NCBI GenBank assembly: GCA_038204505.1
Contig: JBBRCV010000010.1
Coordinates: forward strand, 1-48,832
Origin: Timaviella sp038204505
Lineage (GTDB): Bacteria > Cyanobacteriota > Cyanobacteriia > Elainellales > Elainellaceae
Direction of reading: 5' to 3'
DNA length: 48,832 nucleotides
Shown: one piece after another, positions 25,897 to 34,698 of the stretch
How positions within the stretch are numbered: the first letter of the stretch is position 1
How the letters are laid out: the number at the start of each line of letters is the position of its first letter
Position numbers and translations under genes: made by a program
The notes under the pieces: model-generated
The model's database searches: none
Seen by the model: only the letters and a program-made list of their open reading frames with translations
Told to the model about the DNA's origin: nothing

Positions 25897-27660
25897 TTAA
25901 GCATCGATGCGACTCCAGCTTAAGTTTTCTAAGTCTAAAGTGTAATCCACTAAGTTTTCAACGTATTCCACCTTGTCGTTCATTGTGACGAAGACTTCAC
26001 CGCCAGAGACACATATCTTAGCTGGTTCTTTGTAGTAGGCTTTGTGACGACTGATCCATCTGGGTTTATCTCCTGTAGTTGCAATCTTCTCTATGTTGAA
26101 TGTATCGCAGTGGAGTCGGTAAACTGGCGTTTCATCATAGATTCTCTCATTCTGATAGCCTACATTGCCAATGATGTATATGTAGTTTCCAACTCGTGTC
26201 GCGGTATGGAAGTCAGTTGGAGGAAAAACCTCCTTGGGATAACCGAAAATCTTAAAAGTACCGTCACCTTGATAAACTACAACATCGTTGTAGATACAAA
26301 AGTCAGGGTCATAGTAGTCTTCATGTTCTCCAGCGATTTCAACAATTCTTCCATCTAGCAACTCTGTAATTGTTCTGCCAAACCGCTCATAGCACCATAC
26401 TGGTTCATCTACATTATCGGTATCAGCAAAGGTGTCCTGAGCATAATATGCAGATTCACCACAACGAACCATTGCTTTCCAAAAATCAATTTCCATGACT
26501 TCTGGATTGGTTTTACCAAATCGTTGATATCGTCCTGCTAAATATTGCTCTCGTGACACTTGCAGCTCATGATTGCCCACTCCTGTTAAAAGTTCTCGTA
26601 CCTCGTCATTGATGTCACTTAAATCTTCACCCGCAGCAACAAGTAGTCGGACAATCTCAAGATTGCCAGCACGGTGAATAGCTTTGTCATCACAATGATC
26701 TACTCTAGCTGGATTGGCATCATTTTCCATAAGGATGCGGACACAATCAGTAGCCCTGCATCCTGCTGCTACCATCAAAGGAGTTGTACCAAACTCATCA
26801 GTGGCTTCAATATCAAATCCTTCTTCAATCAACCATTCTAGAAGTTCACTCCTGTCATTCTCTATGGCATACATCAATGGCGTCTTTCCACAACGCCCAA
26901 CGTCCCCTCGGTTTGCCCCTGATGATAAAAGTAATTTTGCTTTTTTCAATTCGCCCACTTGAAGGCTTAGAAGCCAGGGCGTTCTTCCCCACCAATCACG
27001 TGCAGAAAGATCTGCTCCCTCATCAAGCAAGACCTTGACCTCTTCTAAACGCCCGAAAGCGATCGCATGCATCAGTTCAGTCCATTCTAGTTGGGTTGAG
27101 TCGGCACCTGCTGCCAGTAAGACTTTGACAGCATCAAACCGCCCTACCCTTGAGGCAATCCTCAGCGCAGACTCTGCATAACTACTGACACCATTGACTT
27201 TGGCACCTCTTGCAATGAGCAAATTCAAGATTGGTATTAATGAGATGTCTGGGCCACCCGTTGCATCAATGAGTACATCGTAGCCATGCGGTCTTTGGTA
27301 ATGAATATCGGCTCCCACATCCAGCAGGAATCGAACCTTATCCAAATCACCTGATTGCACCGCTAAGCCAAGCACAGTATTTTGATCCTCTCCCCCAATC
27401 GCGTTGACATCAGCACCGTTTTCTACAAGGAATCGAAGCATATCGATACCTGCATCTGTACTGGCTACTGCACACATTAGTGGAGTTTCCAAGAAATATT
27501 TCTCTACACAGCCAATATCAACTTCCTCTGCATCATCAATATCAGCTTCCTCTGCATCATCAATATCAACTTCCTCTGCACAATCAACATCAACACCACT
27601 GGCAATTTGGTGTGCTACTCCTGCAATATCTCCTTGTGTCGCGTGATCATGAATTTGCAT
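25897..27660 (-). CDS. Ankyrin-repeat protein with a beta-rich C-terminal domain
   Basis: 587 residues with no signal peptide. An acidic N-terminal octapeptide repeat (residues 24-54, DIDDAEEV) precedes about nine ankyrin repeats (58-355), e.g. ETPLMCAVASTDAGIDMLRF, LVENGADVNA and TTPLMVAAGC.ATDCVRILM. The C-terminal 200 residues are a separate, probably propeller-like domain (GRIVEIAGEHEDYYDPDFCI, YPKEVFPPTDFHTATRVGNY, IYIIGNVGYQNERIY) similar to Kelch-type repeats. It is likely a protein-binding scaffold; partner unknown. It is a single gene with no operon. A gap in the fifth repeat is normal for the family. Confidence 0.85.
   Translation of the reverse strand: MQIHDHATQGDIAGVAHQIASGVDVDCAEEVDIDDAEEADIDDAEEVDIGCVEKYFLETPLMCAVASTDAGIDMLRFLVENGADVNAIGGEDQNTVLGLAVQSGDLDKVRFLLDVGADIHYQRPHGYDVLIDATGGPDISLIPILNLLIARGAKVNGVSSYAESALRIASRVGRFDAVKVLLAAGADSTQLEWTELMHAIAFGRLEEVKVLLDEGADLSARDWWGRTPWLLSLQVGELKKAKLLLSSGANRGDVGRCGKTPLMYAIENDRSELLEWLIEEGFDIEATDEFGTTPLMVAAGCRATDCVRILMENDANPARVDHCDDKAIHRAGNLEIVRLLVAAGEDLSDINDEVRELLTGVGNHELQVSREQYLAGRYQRFGKTNPEVMEIDFWKAMVRCGESAYYAQDTFADTDNVDEPVWCYERFGRTITELLDGRIVEIAGEHEDYYDPDFCIYNDVVVYQGDGTFKIFGYPKEVFPPTDFHTATRVGNYIYIIGNVGYQNERIYDETPVYRLHCDTFNIEKIATTGDKPRWISRHKAYYKEPAKICVSGGEVFVTMNDKVEYVENLVDYTLDLENLSWSRIDA
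27499..27591 (-). repeat. 24-bp tandem repeat coding for an acidic octapeptide
   Basis: Nearly identical 24-bp units encode D-x-D-x-A-E-E-V/A, three full copies and a partial one, at the N-terminus of the ankyrin protein. The unit length keeps the frame, so copy number could vary without breaking the gene. Confidence 0.8.
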
Positions 27661-28144
27661 GGTCTTTGATAATGTTATTAGAGAAAAGTTTTCTGCCTAT
27701 TACCCTAAATCAGGTAGATGCAAGAAACTTCCCGTATACTTGCAGAATTGTACAGCTATATAGACAAGTATTATCAGGCACAGAGTTGATTGCTTTGACT
27801 CAACTACTGATAGAATCACGCCCGAAAAAGCTTTTAGAGCAGCTACAAGACGCGATTCGGCTGAAGCATTACGCGCTATCCTCCATTCAAACAATACCAG
27901 CAACCTCCTGGTCACTCCAATTCTCTTCAGTAAGCTATCGTTTCTTCAGTAAGCTGTCGTTTCAGCTCTACCTTCACCATCGATCGCCTCTCAACGGGCG
28001 CGATTCCCTTTGAAATATCTGCGGGCAGTATGCATATAGCGATCGCCCTCTCAAAACGCGATCGCCCTGCTCCTCCTATCCCTACCGAACTCCCTGCAAA
28101 CCCAACTGTTGCTGCCCTTCTAAATACCAAAGAAACAAATAAAG
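27661..28144. other. Gene-poor stretch rich in GCGATCGC-type sites
   Basis: It holds the integrase scrap at 27816-27893 and several GCGATCGC cores, but no complete gene. The open frames crossing it on the plus strand (to 28013, and from 28030) have no family resemblance apart from that scrap. Confidence 0.45.
27816..27893 (+). pseudogene. Integron-type tyrosine recombinase, N-terminal scrap
   Basis: The frame reads SRPKKLLEQLQDAIRLKHYA, then LSSIQT. The pattern P.KLL...RDAIR.KHY...TE..Y is the N-terminal SAM-like start of IntI-type integrases. Homology ends within 26 residues. No start codon or further part of the enzyme is present. Confidence 0.55.
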
Positions 28145-28717
28145 TTATGACACGCCTAATTCAGACCGCGATCGCTTTCCATACCGCTGAAACAAGGTAT
28201 TTTGAGTCTTCTCAGCTTCCCATCCCAGCCGTCCTAGCTGAACATCAGTCAGGGTTCGGACAGAGCTTAAATCATCAGGAGCGCGATTGGCGATCGCCTT
28301 TGCCATTTCTTGTTTAACATAGGCTGCCGTTGCAGGAACCTCATTGACTTTCTTCCAGACCGCTCTATCGGTGATCCACTTATAGAACTGACGACACTTT
28401 TCAATGTCATCGAGACTACTGAGCAGGTGATTAACTCCATCCATAAACGGCATCTCTGACGGCTCTGGCGCTTGAGCTAAAGGGTCGGACGGAGTTTCTT
28501 CCGGCGGTGCTTCCTCTGGTTTCTCTCGGAAACTGCGCCCTGTAGCTTGCTCGAGATTGGCGATCGCCCGGTCTAACACCTCCTCCCAATCGGGTTCACC
28601 ATTGCGTTCAACATAGATAGATTTACTATCTTGAATAATGCGACAAAACATTACGCCATCCTCCTCGCCGGGATGAGGATTTAAGATGATTGGGTGCTGT
28701 AATTGCTGCTGACTCAT
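28145..28717 (-). CDS. Hypothetical protein
   Basis: 190 residues from ATG 28717 (MSQQQLQHPIIL); the frame is open slightly further up. The N-terminal part (VMFCRIIQDSKSIYVERNGE, PDWEEVLDRAI) and the C-terminal part (HLLSSLDDIEKCRQFYKWIT, ATAAYVKQEMAKAIANRAPD, LTDVQLGRLGWEAEKTQ) look well folded. They are joined by a proline/glutamate-rich linker (PEEAPPEETPSDPLAQAPEP). No family recognised, and no membrane segment. The coding scrap at 28775-28954 lies just upstream on the same strand, 57 bases away. Confidence 0.6.
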   Translation of the reverse strand: MSQQQLQHPIILNPHPGEEDGVMFCRIIQDSKSIYVERNGEPDWEEVLDRAIANLEQATGRSFREKPEEAPPEETPSDPLAQAPEPSEMPFMDGVNHLLSSLDDIEKCRQFYKWITDRAVWKKVNEVPATAAYVKQEMAKAIANRAPDDLSSVRTLTDVQLGRLGWEAEKTQNTLFQRYGKRSRSELGVS

Positions 28718-28774
28718 GTGTGCGATCGTCCAGATCAAGCCCTTGGCGAAGGATTGTTCTTTAGGCAGAGTTGA

Positions 28775-28954
28775 TCACCCAGACTCTAGAACATAAGGGC
28801 GATCGCCCTTGACATAAAGCCAGAACTTATCGCACTCACCCTTCTTCTTGCGAGTGACGGACTTGATCAGTAAACCTTCGAGATAACAGGTGAGGCAATC
28901 GCCTTCAATGGGCATCGGCAGCAGGTCATCGCCCACTTTATCTAAGGTGACCAA
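28775..28954 (-). CDS. Small hypothetical protein or fragment
   Basis: About 59 residues to the stop: LVTLDKVGDDLLPMPIEGDC, LTCYLEGLLIKSVTRKKKGE, CDKFWLYVKGDRPYVLESG. The only possible start seen is TTG at 28954, because a stop lies two codons further up. It may be the tail of a longer gene. Family not recognised. Probably cotranscribed with the hypothetical gene that follows. Confidence 0.45.
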   Translation of the reverse strand: MVTLDKVGDDLLPMPIEGDCLTCYLEGLLIKSVTRKKKGECDKFWLYVKGDRPYVLESG

Positions 28955-29167
28955 AGCCTACCTTTAGAACGATTGTAGTAGACAGGAAGTCGTTAGCTAC
29001 CACTGCTGAAGCCAAATTTTGATTCAAGCAGTAAACGTTCAATTTCAGGGCTGCTTCCACAGCTTTCTATAGGCTGAGTTTCATTCCTCAAATCTATCTC
29101 AACAGGGGTAGCATTCCCGATCAAAATCGGTATGATGGAACGTATTCTGTCACTGCAATGAATCCCC

Positions 29168-29521
29168 ATGACCACAGCCATAATTCCACAAACAACTCAC
29201 AAGGTGGATGAACGTGGGACACAGATTGAAGAATTTCTCAACGTTAAGAATTTACGGCTTAGTACCCGGCGCTCCTACGAAACCTGGCTGAGAAACTTTT
29301 CGGCTTGGACTGCTAAAAGCTGGCAAGATATCACCCACGATGACATTGCTCAATACTGTGCTGACCTGGCGCAACAGAAGAAGAAAGATCGATGGTCAAC
29401 ACGATTAGCGCCTCGCTACTCCCTCAATTCTCAACATGCGGCGCTGATTGCCCTTAAGAGCTTCTTTGGTTGGCTGCAACAACATTCCTACATCGCTCAG
29501 AATCCCACCCATCACCCGTAA
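29168..29521 (+). pseudogene. Tyrosine recombinase, core-binding domain only
   Basis: 117 residues. The SAM-like N-terminal domain of XerC/D-type recombinases is clear: IEEFLNVKNLRLSTRRSYET, WLRNFSAW.....W.DIT.DDI, LNSQHAALIALKSFFGWLQQ, HSYIAQNP. The frame stops exactly where the catalytic domain (R..H.R..Y) should begin. What follows is non-coding sequence with dispersed repeats. It could bind DNA but not recombine it. Confidence 0.75.
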
Positions 29522-29563
29522 AGCATCACGAAATTTAAGGTGGGGCTTTTGGGAAAAGAAGTA

Positions 29564-29598
29564 GGCGACCCTTGCGGTATCTGCACAGCAGCGCGCTG
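29564..29598 (+). repeat. Short dispersed repeat, copy B
   Basis: GGCGACCCTTGCGGTATCTG then CACAGCAGCGCGCTG; it differs from copy A at few positions. It lies just after the truncated recombinase. Confidence 0.8.
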
Positions 29599-29736
29599 AT
29601 GCTGTCTCTCACGAGTCAGATGATACCAATGTTGTTACGAACTTTTTGCTCCTATGGCAGAACAGTCGACGACACAGATTACTACAAACCCTATCTGAGT
29701 AGAAAAGCGCTCACACGGACTGCCGAAGCTTTGATT

Positions 29737-29770
29737 CGACCCCTTGCGGGTATCTCGAAGAGCGCGCGCT
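29737..29770 (+). repeat. Short dispersed repeat, degenerate copy
   Basis: CGACCCCTTGCGGGTATCTC then GAAGAGCGCGCGCT; the same layout as copies A and B with small insertions and deletions. Confidence 0.55.
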
Positions 29771-30010
29771 ATACCACTGACAGCAGAGGCAAAGTAGACT
29801 ATTTGATTGCTACCTTGCACTTCAAATTGCGCCAGAAGGACGATCGCCCAACGCTACTTTAAAGCCTTCAAAATACTAGCTGACTCTCATTAAAACCTAG
29901 AGAGGAGCGTGTTGCTCCATGGTGTTATGAAGCTAGCGCTGAAAGGCTGGAAGGTTCATTCAGATCCTCTCGAAATCATTACATCATTCAGCAACGCTCT
30001 GCGTCTAAGT

Positions 30011-30676
30011 CTACCAAGGCAGAACTTCGCCATTGCTGTGCCAGAAGGTTCCTGTATTCTCCAACGTCAACTCGTCAATTCGCGCCAGTAGTCCTCTGAC
30101 AGACTCTTCGGGCGTGATGCCGCCAGGAGTAAAGTTGGTCATGCGAGTTTGCACTAAACCCGGATGGAGAAGCGCCACTGCAATACCTCGCTCTTTGAGG
30201 TCGTAAGCTAGCGACTTACCTGCCATCGACAACGCCACCTTTGACATCCGGTAACCGTAGGAACCGCCAGAGGTATTGTCAGCGATCGATCCCATGCGAC
30301 TAGTCATCAGCACCAATTTGGATCCCACTTTCAGGTTGAGCAGGAGTGCATGGGTCACTCGCAACGTGCCGAGGGCATTGACTTCAAACTGGTTTCGGAT
30401 GCTGTCAAAGTCTAGATCTTCTAGGGTTGTGCGCTGGAGGATGCCCGCGTTGTTAATCAAAACATCGATCGCCATTCCTTCGAGGCGATGACGCAAATCT
30501 GCGACTGAAGCATCCGAGGTCAGGTCAATGTTGGCTTCTACCTGCACACCCAATGCTTGCAGTTGCTCAGAAGTAGTGCGGCAGACCGCAATCACTGTAT
30601 CGCCTCGGTCTTGAATCTGACGGCAGTATTCATAGCCAATCCCGCGATTTGCCCCTGTAACGACATAAGTTGCCAT
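30011..30676 (-). CDS. Short-chain dehydrogenase/reductase (C-factor type)
   Basis: 221 residues from ATG 30676 (MATYVVTG...). Classical SDR fold: TGANRGIGYEYCRQI (NAD(P) loop), IDVLINNAGIL (NNAG), S157 region LVLMTSRMGSI and the catalytic pair YGYRMSKVALS (YxxxK). The end, LLHPGLVQTRMTNFTPGGIT, is like C-factor/CsgA homologues. It reduces or oxidises an unknown alcohol or ketone. A single gene with no operon partner. Confidence 0.9.
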   Translation of the reverse strand: MATYVVTGANRGIGYEYCRQIQDRGDTVIAVCRTTSEQLQALGVQVEANIDLTSDASVADLRHRLEGMAIDVLINNAGILQRTTLEDLDFDSIRNQFEVNALGTLRVTHALLLNLKVGSKLVLMTSRMGSIADNTSGGSYGYRMSKVALSMAGKSLAYDLKERGIAVALLHPGLVQTRMTNFTPGGITPEESVRGLLARIDELTLENTGTFWHSNGEVLPW

Positions 30677-30871
30677 AGTCAGTTCCTGCATAATTCTAGA
30701 TCTCTGAGTATTATCTCAATTGTCTTACACCTTCTCCGATTAAAGCCGCTTCTCCGATCGCCTGACTGATGATGTTCACCGTCATGGAGTTCTTCTGATT
30801 CTCAATAGTGTTCAATGAAGTAGAAAAAGCCGTTCGTCCAGGTTGAACTCAACCTGGACGAATCGATTGAT

Positions 30872-31288
30872 TTATCGCTGAACATCAACCGTTAACAGCC
30901 TAACGACATTAGCATGTGCTAACACAGCATCAGGATTACGTTGAAGTGCAGCATCGTACTTCATAGCGAAATCATCTCCGTCTTCATCCGGTGTCAGTAG
31001 AGTCTCAACATCGGTATTAAGGAGAGCGATCGCCTCTGACGTAACAGGCTCGTCGGCGTGCAGCAACTCATCAATTTGCACAATCAGTTGTGAGAGGTGA
31101 TGCAACCACGCAAATTGATCGTGATGGATGACTAATTGCAGCAATTCACCTCTAGAAACCTGTCCCCGCACCTGTTCATAAGTAATGCGCTCCCTTTCCA
31201 GCAACTGCTTGTGCAGATGCAAGAGGTGAAGGCGTAGCTCGTTTAAGCGTTGATGTTGATCAATGCGCTGTTGTAGGGTGTTAAACAT
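30872..31288 (-). CDS. Conserved hypothetical protein downstream of pirin
   Basis: 138 residues, all helical in appearance: LNELRLHLLHLHKQLLERER, ITYEQVRGQVSRGELLQLVI, HDQFAWLHHLSQLIVQIDEL, then DFAMKYDAALQRNPDAVLAH. Its ATG overlaps the pirin stop by 8 bases (ATGTTTAA), so it is translationally coupled. I do not know the family's function. Being under the same control as pirin suggests a shared stress role. Confidence 0.75.
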   Translation of the reverse strand: MFNTLQQRIDQHQRLNELRLHLLHLHKQLLERERITYEQVRGQVSRGELLQLVIHHDQFAWLHHLSQLIVQIDELLHADEPVTSEAIALLNTDVETLLTPDEDGDDFAMKYDAALQRNPDAVLAHANVVRLLTVDVQR

Positions 31289-32174
31289 GAATTCGTCCCA
31301 TCTTTCCGGTTTGATAGTCTTCGATCGCTTGCCGGATCTCGGCTTCGGTGTTCATCACAAAGGGTCCGTAGCGAGCTACAGGTTCATTCAAGGGCACCCC
31401 TGCAATCAGCAGAAAGTTGAGGGGTTGCCCCGCATCAGCAGGATTGGCGATCGCCACCGTCTCCCCATCATTCGCAAACATCACCATCTGCCCATCGTCG
31501 CCCTGCTCTTGTTCTGTGCCGAACAAACCGGAGCCATCCAGCACATAGGCAAAGGCGTTGTACTCGCTCGGTACAGGTTGGGCGATCGCACCACCAGGTT
31601 GCAGCGTGAAGTGCAAGTAGATGATTGGCGTGCGGGTTTCAATCACCGCTTTTGCACTCAATGCTTCTCCCGCAATGACTCGCACCGTGACTAACCCATC
31701 TTCTGTATGAGCGATCGGAATTTGTGCCGCTCCAATCTCTTGATAGCGAGGGGCAATCATCTTGTCGCGTTGCGGCAGATTGATCCACAGTTGAATCCCG
31801 TGCAGCCGTCCCCCCGTGCGGGTGAATTCTGCCTCCGGCATTTCAGAATGGACAACGCCTGCCCCTGCGGTCATCCACTGCACGTCACCAGAACTTAGCA
31901 GACCCGCATGTCCCTCAGAATCTTTATGTTCGAGCCGTCCATCCAGAATATAGCTGACGGTTTCAAAGCCACGATGGGGATGATCGGGTGCGCCTTTTGC
32001 TTGACCGGGCTTCAGGTTCATCGGACCCAATTCGTCAAGCAGGAGAAACGGGTCAAACTCAGAAAAGCTGCTTTTGGGAAAAGGGCGACGAACTAAGAAA
32101 CCTGCTCCTTCGAGCGTTTCAACGCTGTTGATAATTCCAGCAACGGTGCGGAGTGTTGGGGTGGGTAGAGTCAT
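31281..32174 (-). CDS. Pirin family protein
   Basis: 297 residues with two cupin domains. Pirin features: FLVRRPFPKSSFSEFDPFLL, LDELGPM, DHPHRGFETVSYILDGRLEH, KDSEGHAG.L..GDVQWMTAGAGVVHSE and the second-domain LLIAGVPLNEPVARYGPFVM. The metal-site residues are visible (HPHRG and HSE). It has a strong GAGGAGG ribosome binding site. Pirins bind iron; some are quercetinases, others transcription cofactors. It is divergent from a PadR regulator gene, with an exact palindrome between them, so PadR probably represses it. Confidence 0.92.
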   Translation of the reverse strand: MTLPTPTLRTVAGIINSVETLEGAGFLVRRPFPKSSFSEFDPFLLLDELGPMNLKPGQAKGAPDHPHRGFETVSYILDGRLEHKDSEGHAGLLSSGDVQWMTAGAGVVHSEMPEAEFTRTGGRLHGIQLWINLPQRDKMIAPRYQEIGAAQIPIAHTEDGLVTVRVIAGEALSAKAVIETRTPIIYLHFTLQPGGAIAQPVPSEYNAFAYVLDGSGLFGTEQEQGDDGQMVMFANDGETVAIANPADAGQPLNFLLIAGVPLNEPVARYGPFVMNTEAEIRQAIEDYQTGKMGRIHV

Positions 32175-32217
32175 GCGATCGCCTCCTCAAGACAGACAGT
32201 TTGTTAAACTTGTCCTA

Positions 32218-32235
32218 TATATGATTAATCATATA
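32218..32235. promoter_or_regulatory. Perfect palindrome between pirin and padR, probable operator
   Basis: TATATGATTAATCATATA is an exact 18-bp palindrome in the 126-base divergent intergenic region. It is 43 bases from the pirin start and 65 from the PadR start. The ATGAT-ATCAT arms resemble PadR sites. It could control both genes. Confidence 0.65.
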
Positions 32236-32300
32236 GTAGCATAGGAGGATATGAAGTTCAGGAGTAGGGCTTCTTGTCCTATTAATACGGTAAACCGCCT

Positions 32301-32849
32301 ATGTCTCTCGCTCATGTGATTCTAGGTCTGCTTCAGCAGCAAGAACGAACTGGCTACGACCTCAAAACTGAGTGCTTCGACGATTGCATTGCCCATCTGT
32401 GGTCAGCGGATCAGGCACAGATTTATCGCACCTTAGACAAACTAGAGGCGCAGGGTCAGATTAGCTGCACTCTAGAGATCCAGCACGATCGCCCCAATCG
32501 CAAGGTCTGCCACATTACTCAAGCAGGTGCGGCGGAGTTAACCCGCTGGCTTGGGACTCATCAACCGTTACTCGTTTTGCGAGAACCGTTGCTGGTGCAA
32601 CTCTACTTTGCAACTCAGTTGCCGGATGAGGCGGTCGTTCATCTGTTGGAGCAAGAGCTGGAAGCGCGGCGGCAGAAATTGGCGCAGTGTGAAGCGATCG
32701 ATGTGCCGTTCTCCGATGATCTGGCTGCTTCTCGTCAGCAGAAGTTGCATCGACTCGCCTTGGAGTTAGTCACCCGACGGGAACTGACTTACCTCGATTG
32801 GTTGCAAGAGGCGATCGAGACGATTCAGAACCAGTTTCCAACCACTTGA
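32301..32849 (+). CDS. PadR-family transcriptional regulator
   Basis: 182 residues. The winged helix (HVILGLLQQQERTGYDLKTE, SADQAQIYRTLDKLEAQGQI, PNRKVCHITQAGAAELTRWL) is followed by the helical dimerisation domain of PadR/Vir regulators. It is divergent from the pirin operon, which it likely represses together with itself. The inducer is unknown, possibly an aromatic or oxidant compound as in family precedents. Confidence 0.9.
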   Translation: MSLAHVILGLLQQQERTGYDLKTECFDDCIAHLWSADQAQIYRTLDKLEAQGQISCTLEIQHDRPNRKVCHITQAGAAELTRWLGTHQPLLVLREPLLVQLYFATQLPDEAVVHLLEQELEARRQKLAQCEAIDVPFSDDLAASRQQKLHRLALELVTRRELTYLDWLQEAIETIQNQFPTT

Positions 32850-33175
32850 TTCCGCAAAACCCTGCCGTTCCGCTGATGTATATCCCTCACCCTGCCATTT
32901 CATTAATTCGACTGCAACTTGTTAAGGTGATCCGGCGATCGCCTTATTAATTCATTAGGTGCAGTAACATCTTCCAATCAATCCGCAGTTGATTTGCAGC
33001 CTAACCTATTTAACCCATCAGCAGTCACTCTAGGAAGACCCAAAAGAGGGGAGTCGGAGCTGCCTCTCCTTCAGATGGATAGGTTGGTAACTTCAATACA
33101 GAATTCTTCTATCCTTTGACTCTTTCATCTCGCCTGACTATCGCTCTTCCAACCGTGGTAGAAGCGATCGCTCAA

Positions 33176-33316
33176 TAGACCTAGCTGCTTAATAAGATTG
33201 AAAAACCACAAAACATAGTCCTAGTAGGACTTTCAGGCAATTTGTCGTTTTAATGGCTAAAACCCATACAGTACAAGGTTCTCAGCGATTTTTCCTGTTA
33301 AAAAGCAACAGGTCTA
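33176..33316. repeat. MITE-like element related to 1-139
   Basis: It starts TAGACCTAGCTGCTTAATAA and ends with AACAGGTCTA. The ends are imperfect inverted repeats of about 20 bases. Its length is 141 against 139 for the other copy. The right half shares CTCAGCGATTTTT, AACAGGTCTAATAG and the following few bases with the right end of 1-139. The left end is more diverged. An outer TA is present on both sides. Confidence 0.6.
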
Positions 33317-33582
33317 ATAGATAAGAATTTTGACGCTCAGCAGTTGCATTTAACTGAGGAGGAGGTTGTCAAGCTGGCTGTAGTACTGCTTGATCACTGA
33401 GGAGAGCATCTAAACGAGCGGCTCTTACCTGACTGTTGCTTACCCTTTAGGAAGATCATGACAATTTTAGGACAGTTTCCTGAACCAATCCTCCTACCTT
33501 GCAAAAGCACTTCTGCATACTGCGTTGAGGTTTGAGCCACAATCGTCTCAAAGGTTTAAACCCCTCTCTACAATACTAATTT

Positions 33583-33610
33583 AGGTTCACCTGCTTAGTT
33601 CGGTGAACCT
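33583..33610. repeat. Perfect 9-bp stem hairpin
   Basis: AGGTTCACC (33583-33591) and GGTGAACCT (33602-33610) enclose a 10-base loop. There is no T-run, so it is not a standard terminator. No gene adjoins. Confidence 0.55.
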
Positions 33611-34384
33611 GAATAAACACAGGATGCTGTCTAAGTTGAGCAAGCCTTTCAGGACGGTCTGTCTTCACTTTAATTAGGTCGTTCTACTTATAAATTGTCT
33701 TATGTTTGCTGAGGTCCGTTCAGAATCATCAGCACCTCCTCAGAAGCAATACCGCAGCTTAACAGTACTAAAGTACTATATCTAAGCTTAACAGTGCTTA
33801 ATATATTCTCTAATTATCAGATTATTAGTATATCAGTTTATTAATATATCCCTATGTCTCTGTCAGTAAAGGTTTGAGCATTTTCAGTAATTCTTGAGGA
33901 AAATAATTCAGATCTCTCTTTTCTAGAAAAGTAATTTTTTTGTTAAGTTAGATTACAGAGCGACTTTAGCTCACAAATCTTGAATAAAGGCTGAAAGACC
34001 TTTTGTAGAATAGGTTTCAGTCAATCTTTTAGGGCGCTGAAGGTCGGTGAGAAATTCTAAATTATTAACTTATGTCAAATCTACTGGTGCACATTAGGCT
34101 GGCATGTTAGCCATAGTTAAGACGGACAGCGAACTACTCCTGCACCTCTCCCTCGCCTCAAAGCTGAAGTCGCTCAGCAGGAAAATCACAGAGTTCGCCC
34201 TTCAAAAATGGAATATGTTGCCAGCTGTTTCTATGCGACTGTGTGTTGCTGCTGGCTCAATAGGAGCCTTTGGGAGTCCAAAGCTTTCTCGGTTCAACAA
34301 ACTTTGTTGAGCCGGGGATGATAACGGCTGGCGATCGGTTGCGATCGCTTAGCTAAATACACCTACGTAAAGGAGCAAGTTCTT

Positions 34385-34558
34385 ATGCTTCAACTTTGTC
34401 CTGCAGCTCTGAATTTCTCAATTTCAGAAAACTGCTGTCAGTTAACTCTAGACAGTAACCGTTCGAATGTTATCACATTGAGTTGGATTTCCTATTTTGA
34501 GGTGCTCAAAGAAAATGCTGTGCTGAAATATCACGGCTTGCAATGGTTTGCAAATTAA
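34385..34558 (+). CDS. Possible small protein, 57 residues
   Basis: ATG 34385 has AAGGAG about nine bases upstream, the best ribosome binding site in this long non-coding area. The translation, MLQLCPAALNFSISENCCQL then TLDSNRSNVITLSWISYFEV..., shows no family. It might be a real small gene or the start of a lost one. Confidence 0.3.
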   Translation: MLQLCPAALNFSISENCCQLTLDSNRSNVITLSWISYFEVLKENAVLKYHGLQWFAN

Positions 34559-34698
34559 GTGCTGCGAACTCCTCACAAGCTCATCAGGGAGAGTACCAGC
34601 TAGTTATGAAACTGAGAAAAATAGTTATGAGGTTATGAAAATAGTGACACTACAACCCTGACCTTTCGTTACCTGCCTCAAGCCACTCTGTTAAGTGG

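Larger units (their letters stand above)
29522..30010. other. Repeat-bearing intergenic region
   Basis: No gene. It carries two copies of the dispersed repeat (29564-29598, 29737-29770) and a small hairpin GGAGCGTGTTGCTCC near 29903. It probably resulted from the loss of the recombinase catalytic domain. Confidence 0.55.
32850..34384. other. Long non-coding region, about 1.5 kb
   Basis: No convincing gene. It contains the MITE at 33176-33316, a hairpin at 33583-33610, an AT-rich tract around 33760-33860 and several short CTTTCAGG-type motifs like those in the repeats at the left end of the window. A 68-codon frame at 34104-34310 has no ribosome binding site or family resemblance and is not called. 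Confidence 0.5.

Noticed and set aside
27480..28013. 177-residue plus-strand protein
   Set aside because: It starts as the antisense of the ankyrin octapeptide repeat. Only the short integrase-like stretch inside it is meaningful.
34104..34310. 68-residue plus-strand protein
   Set aside because: No ribosome binding site and no recognisable pattern; it lies in a long non-coding region.
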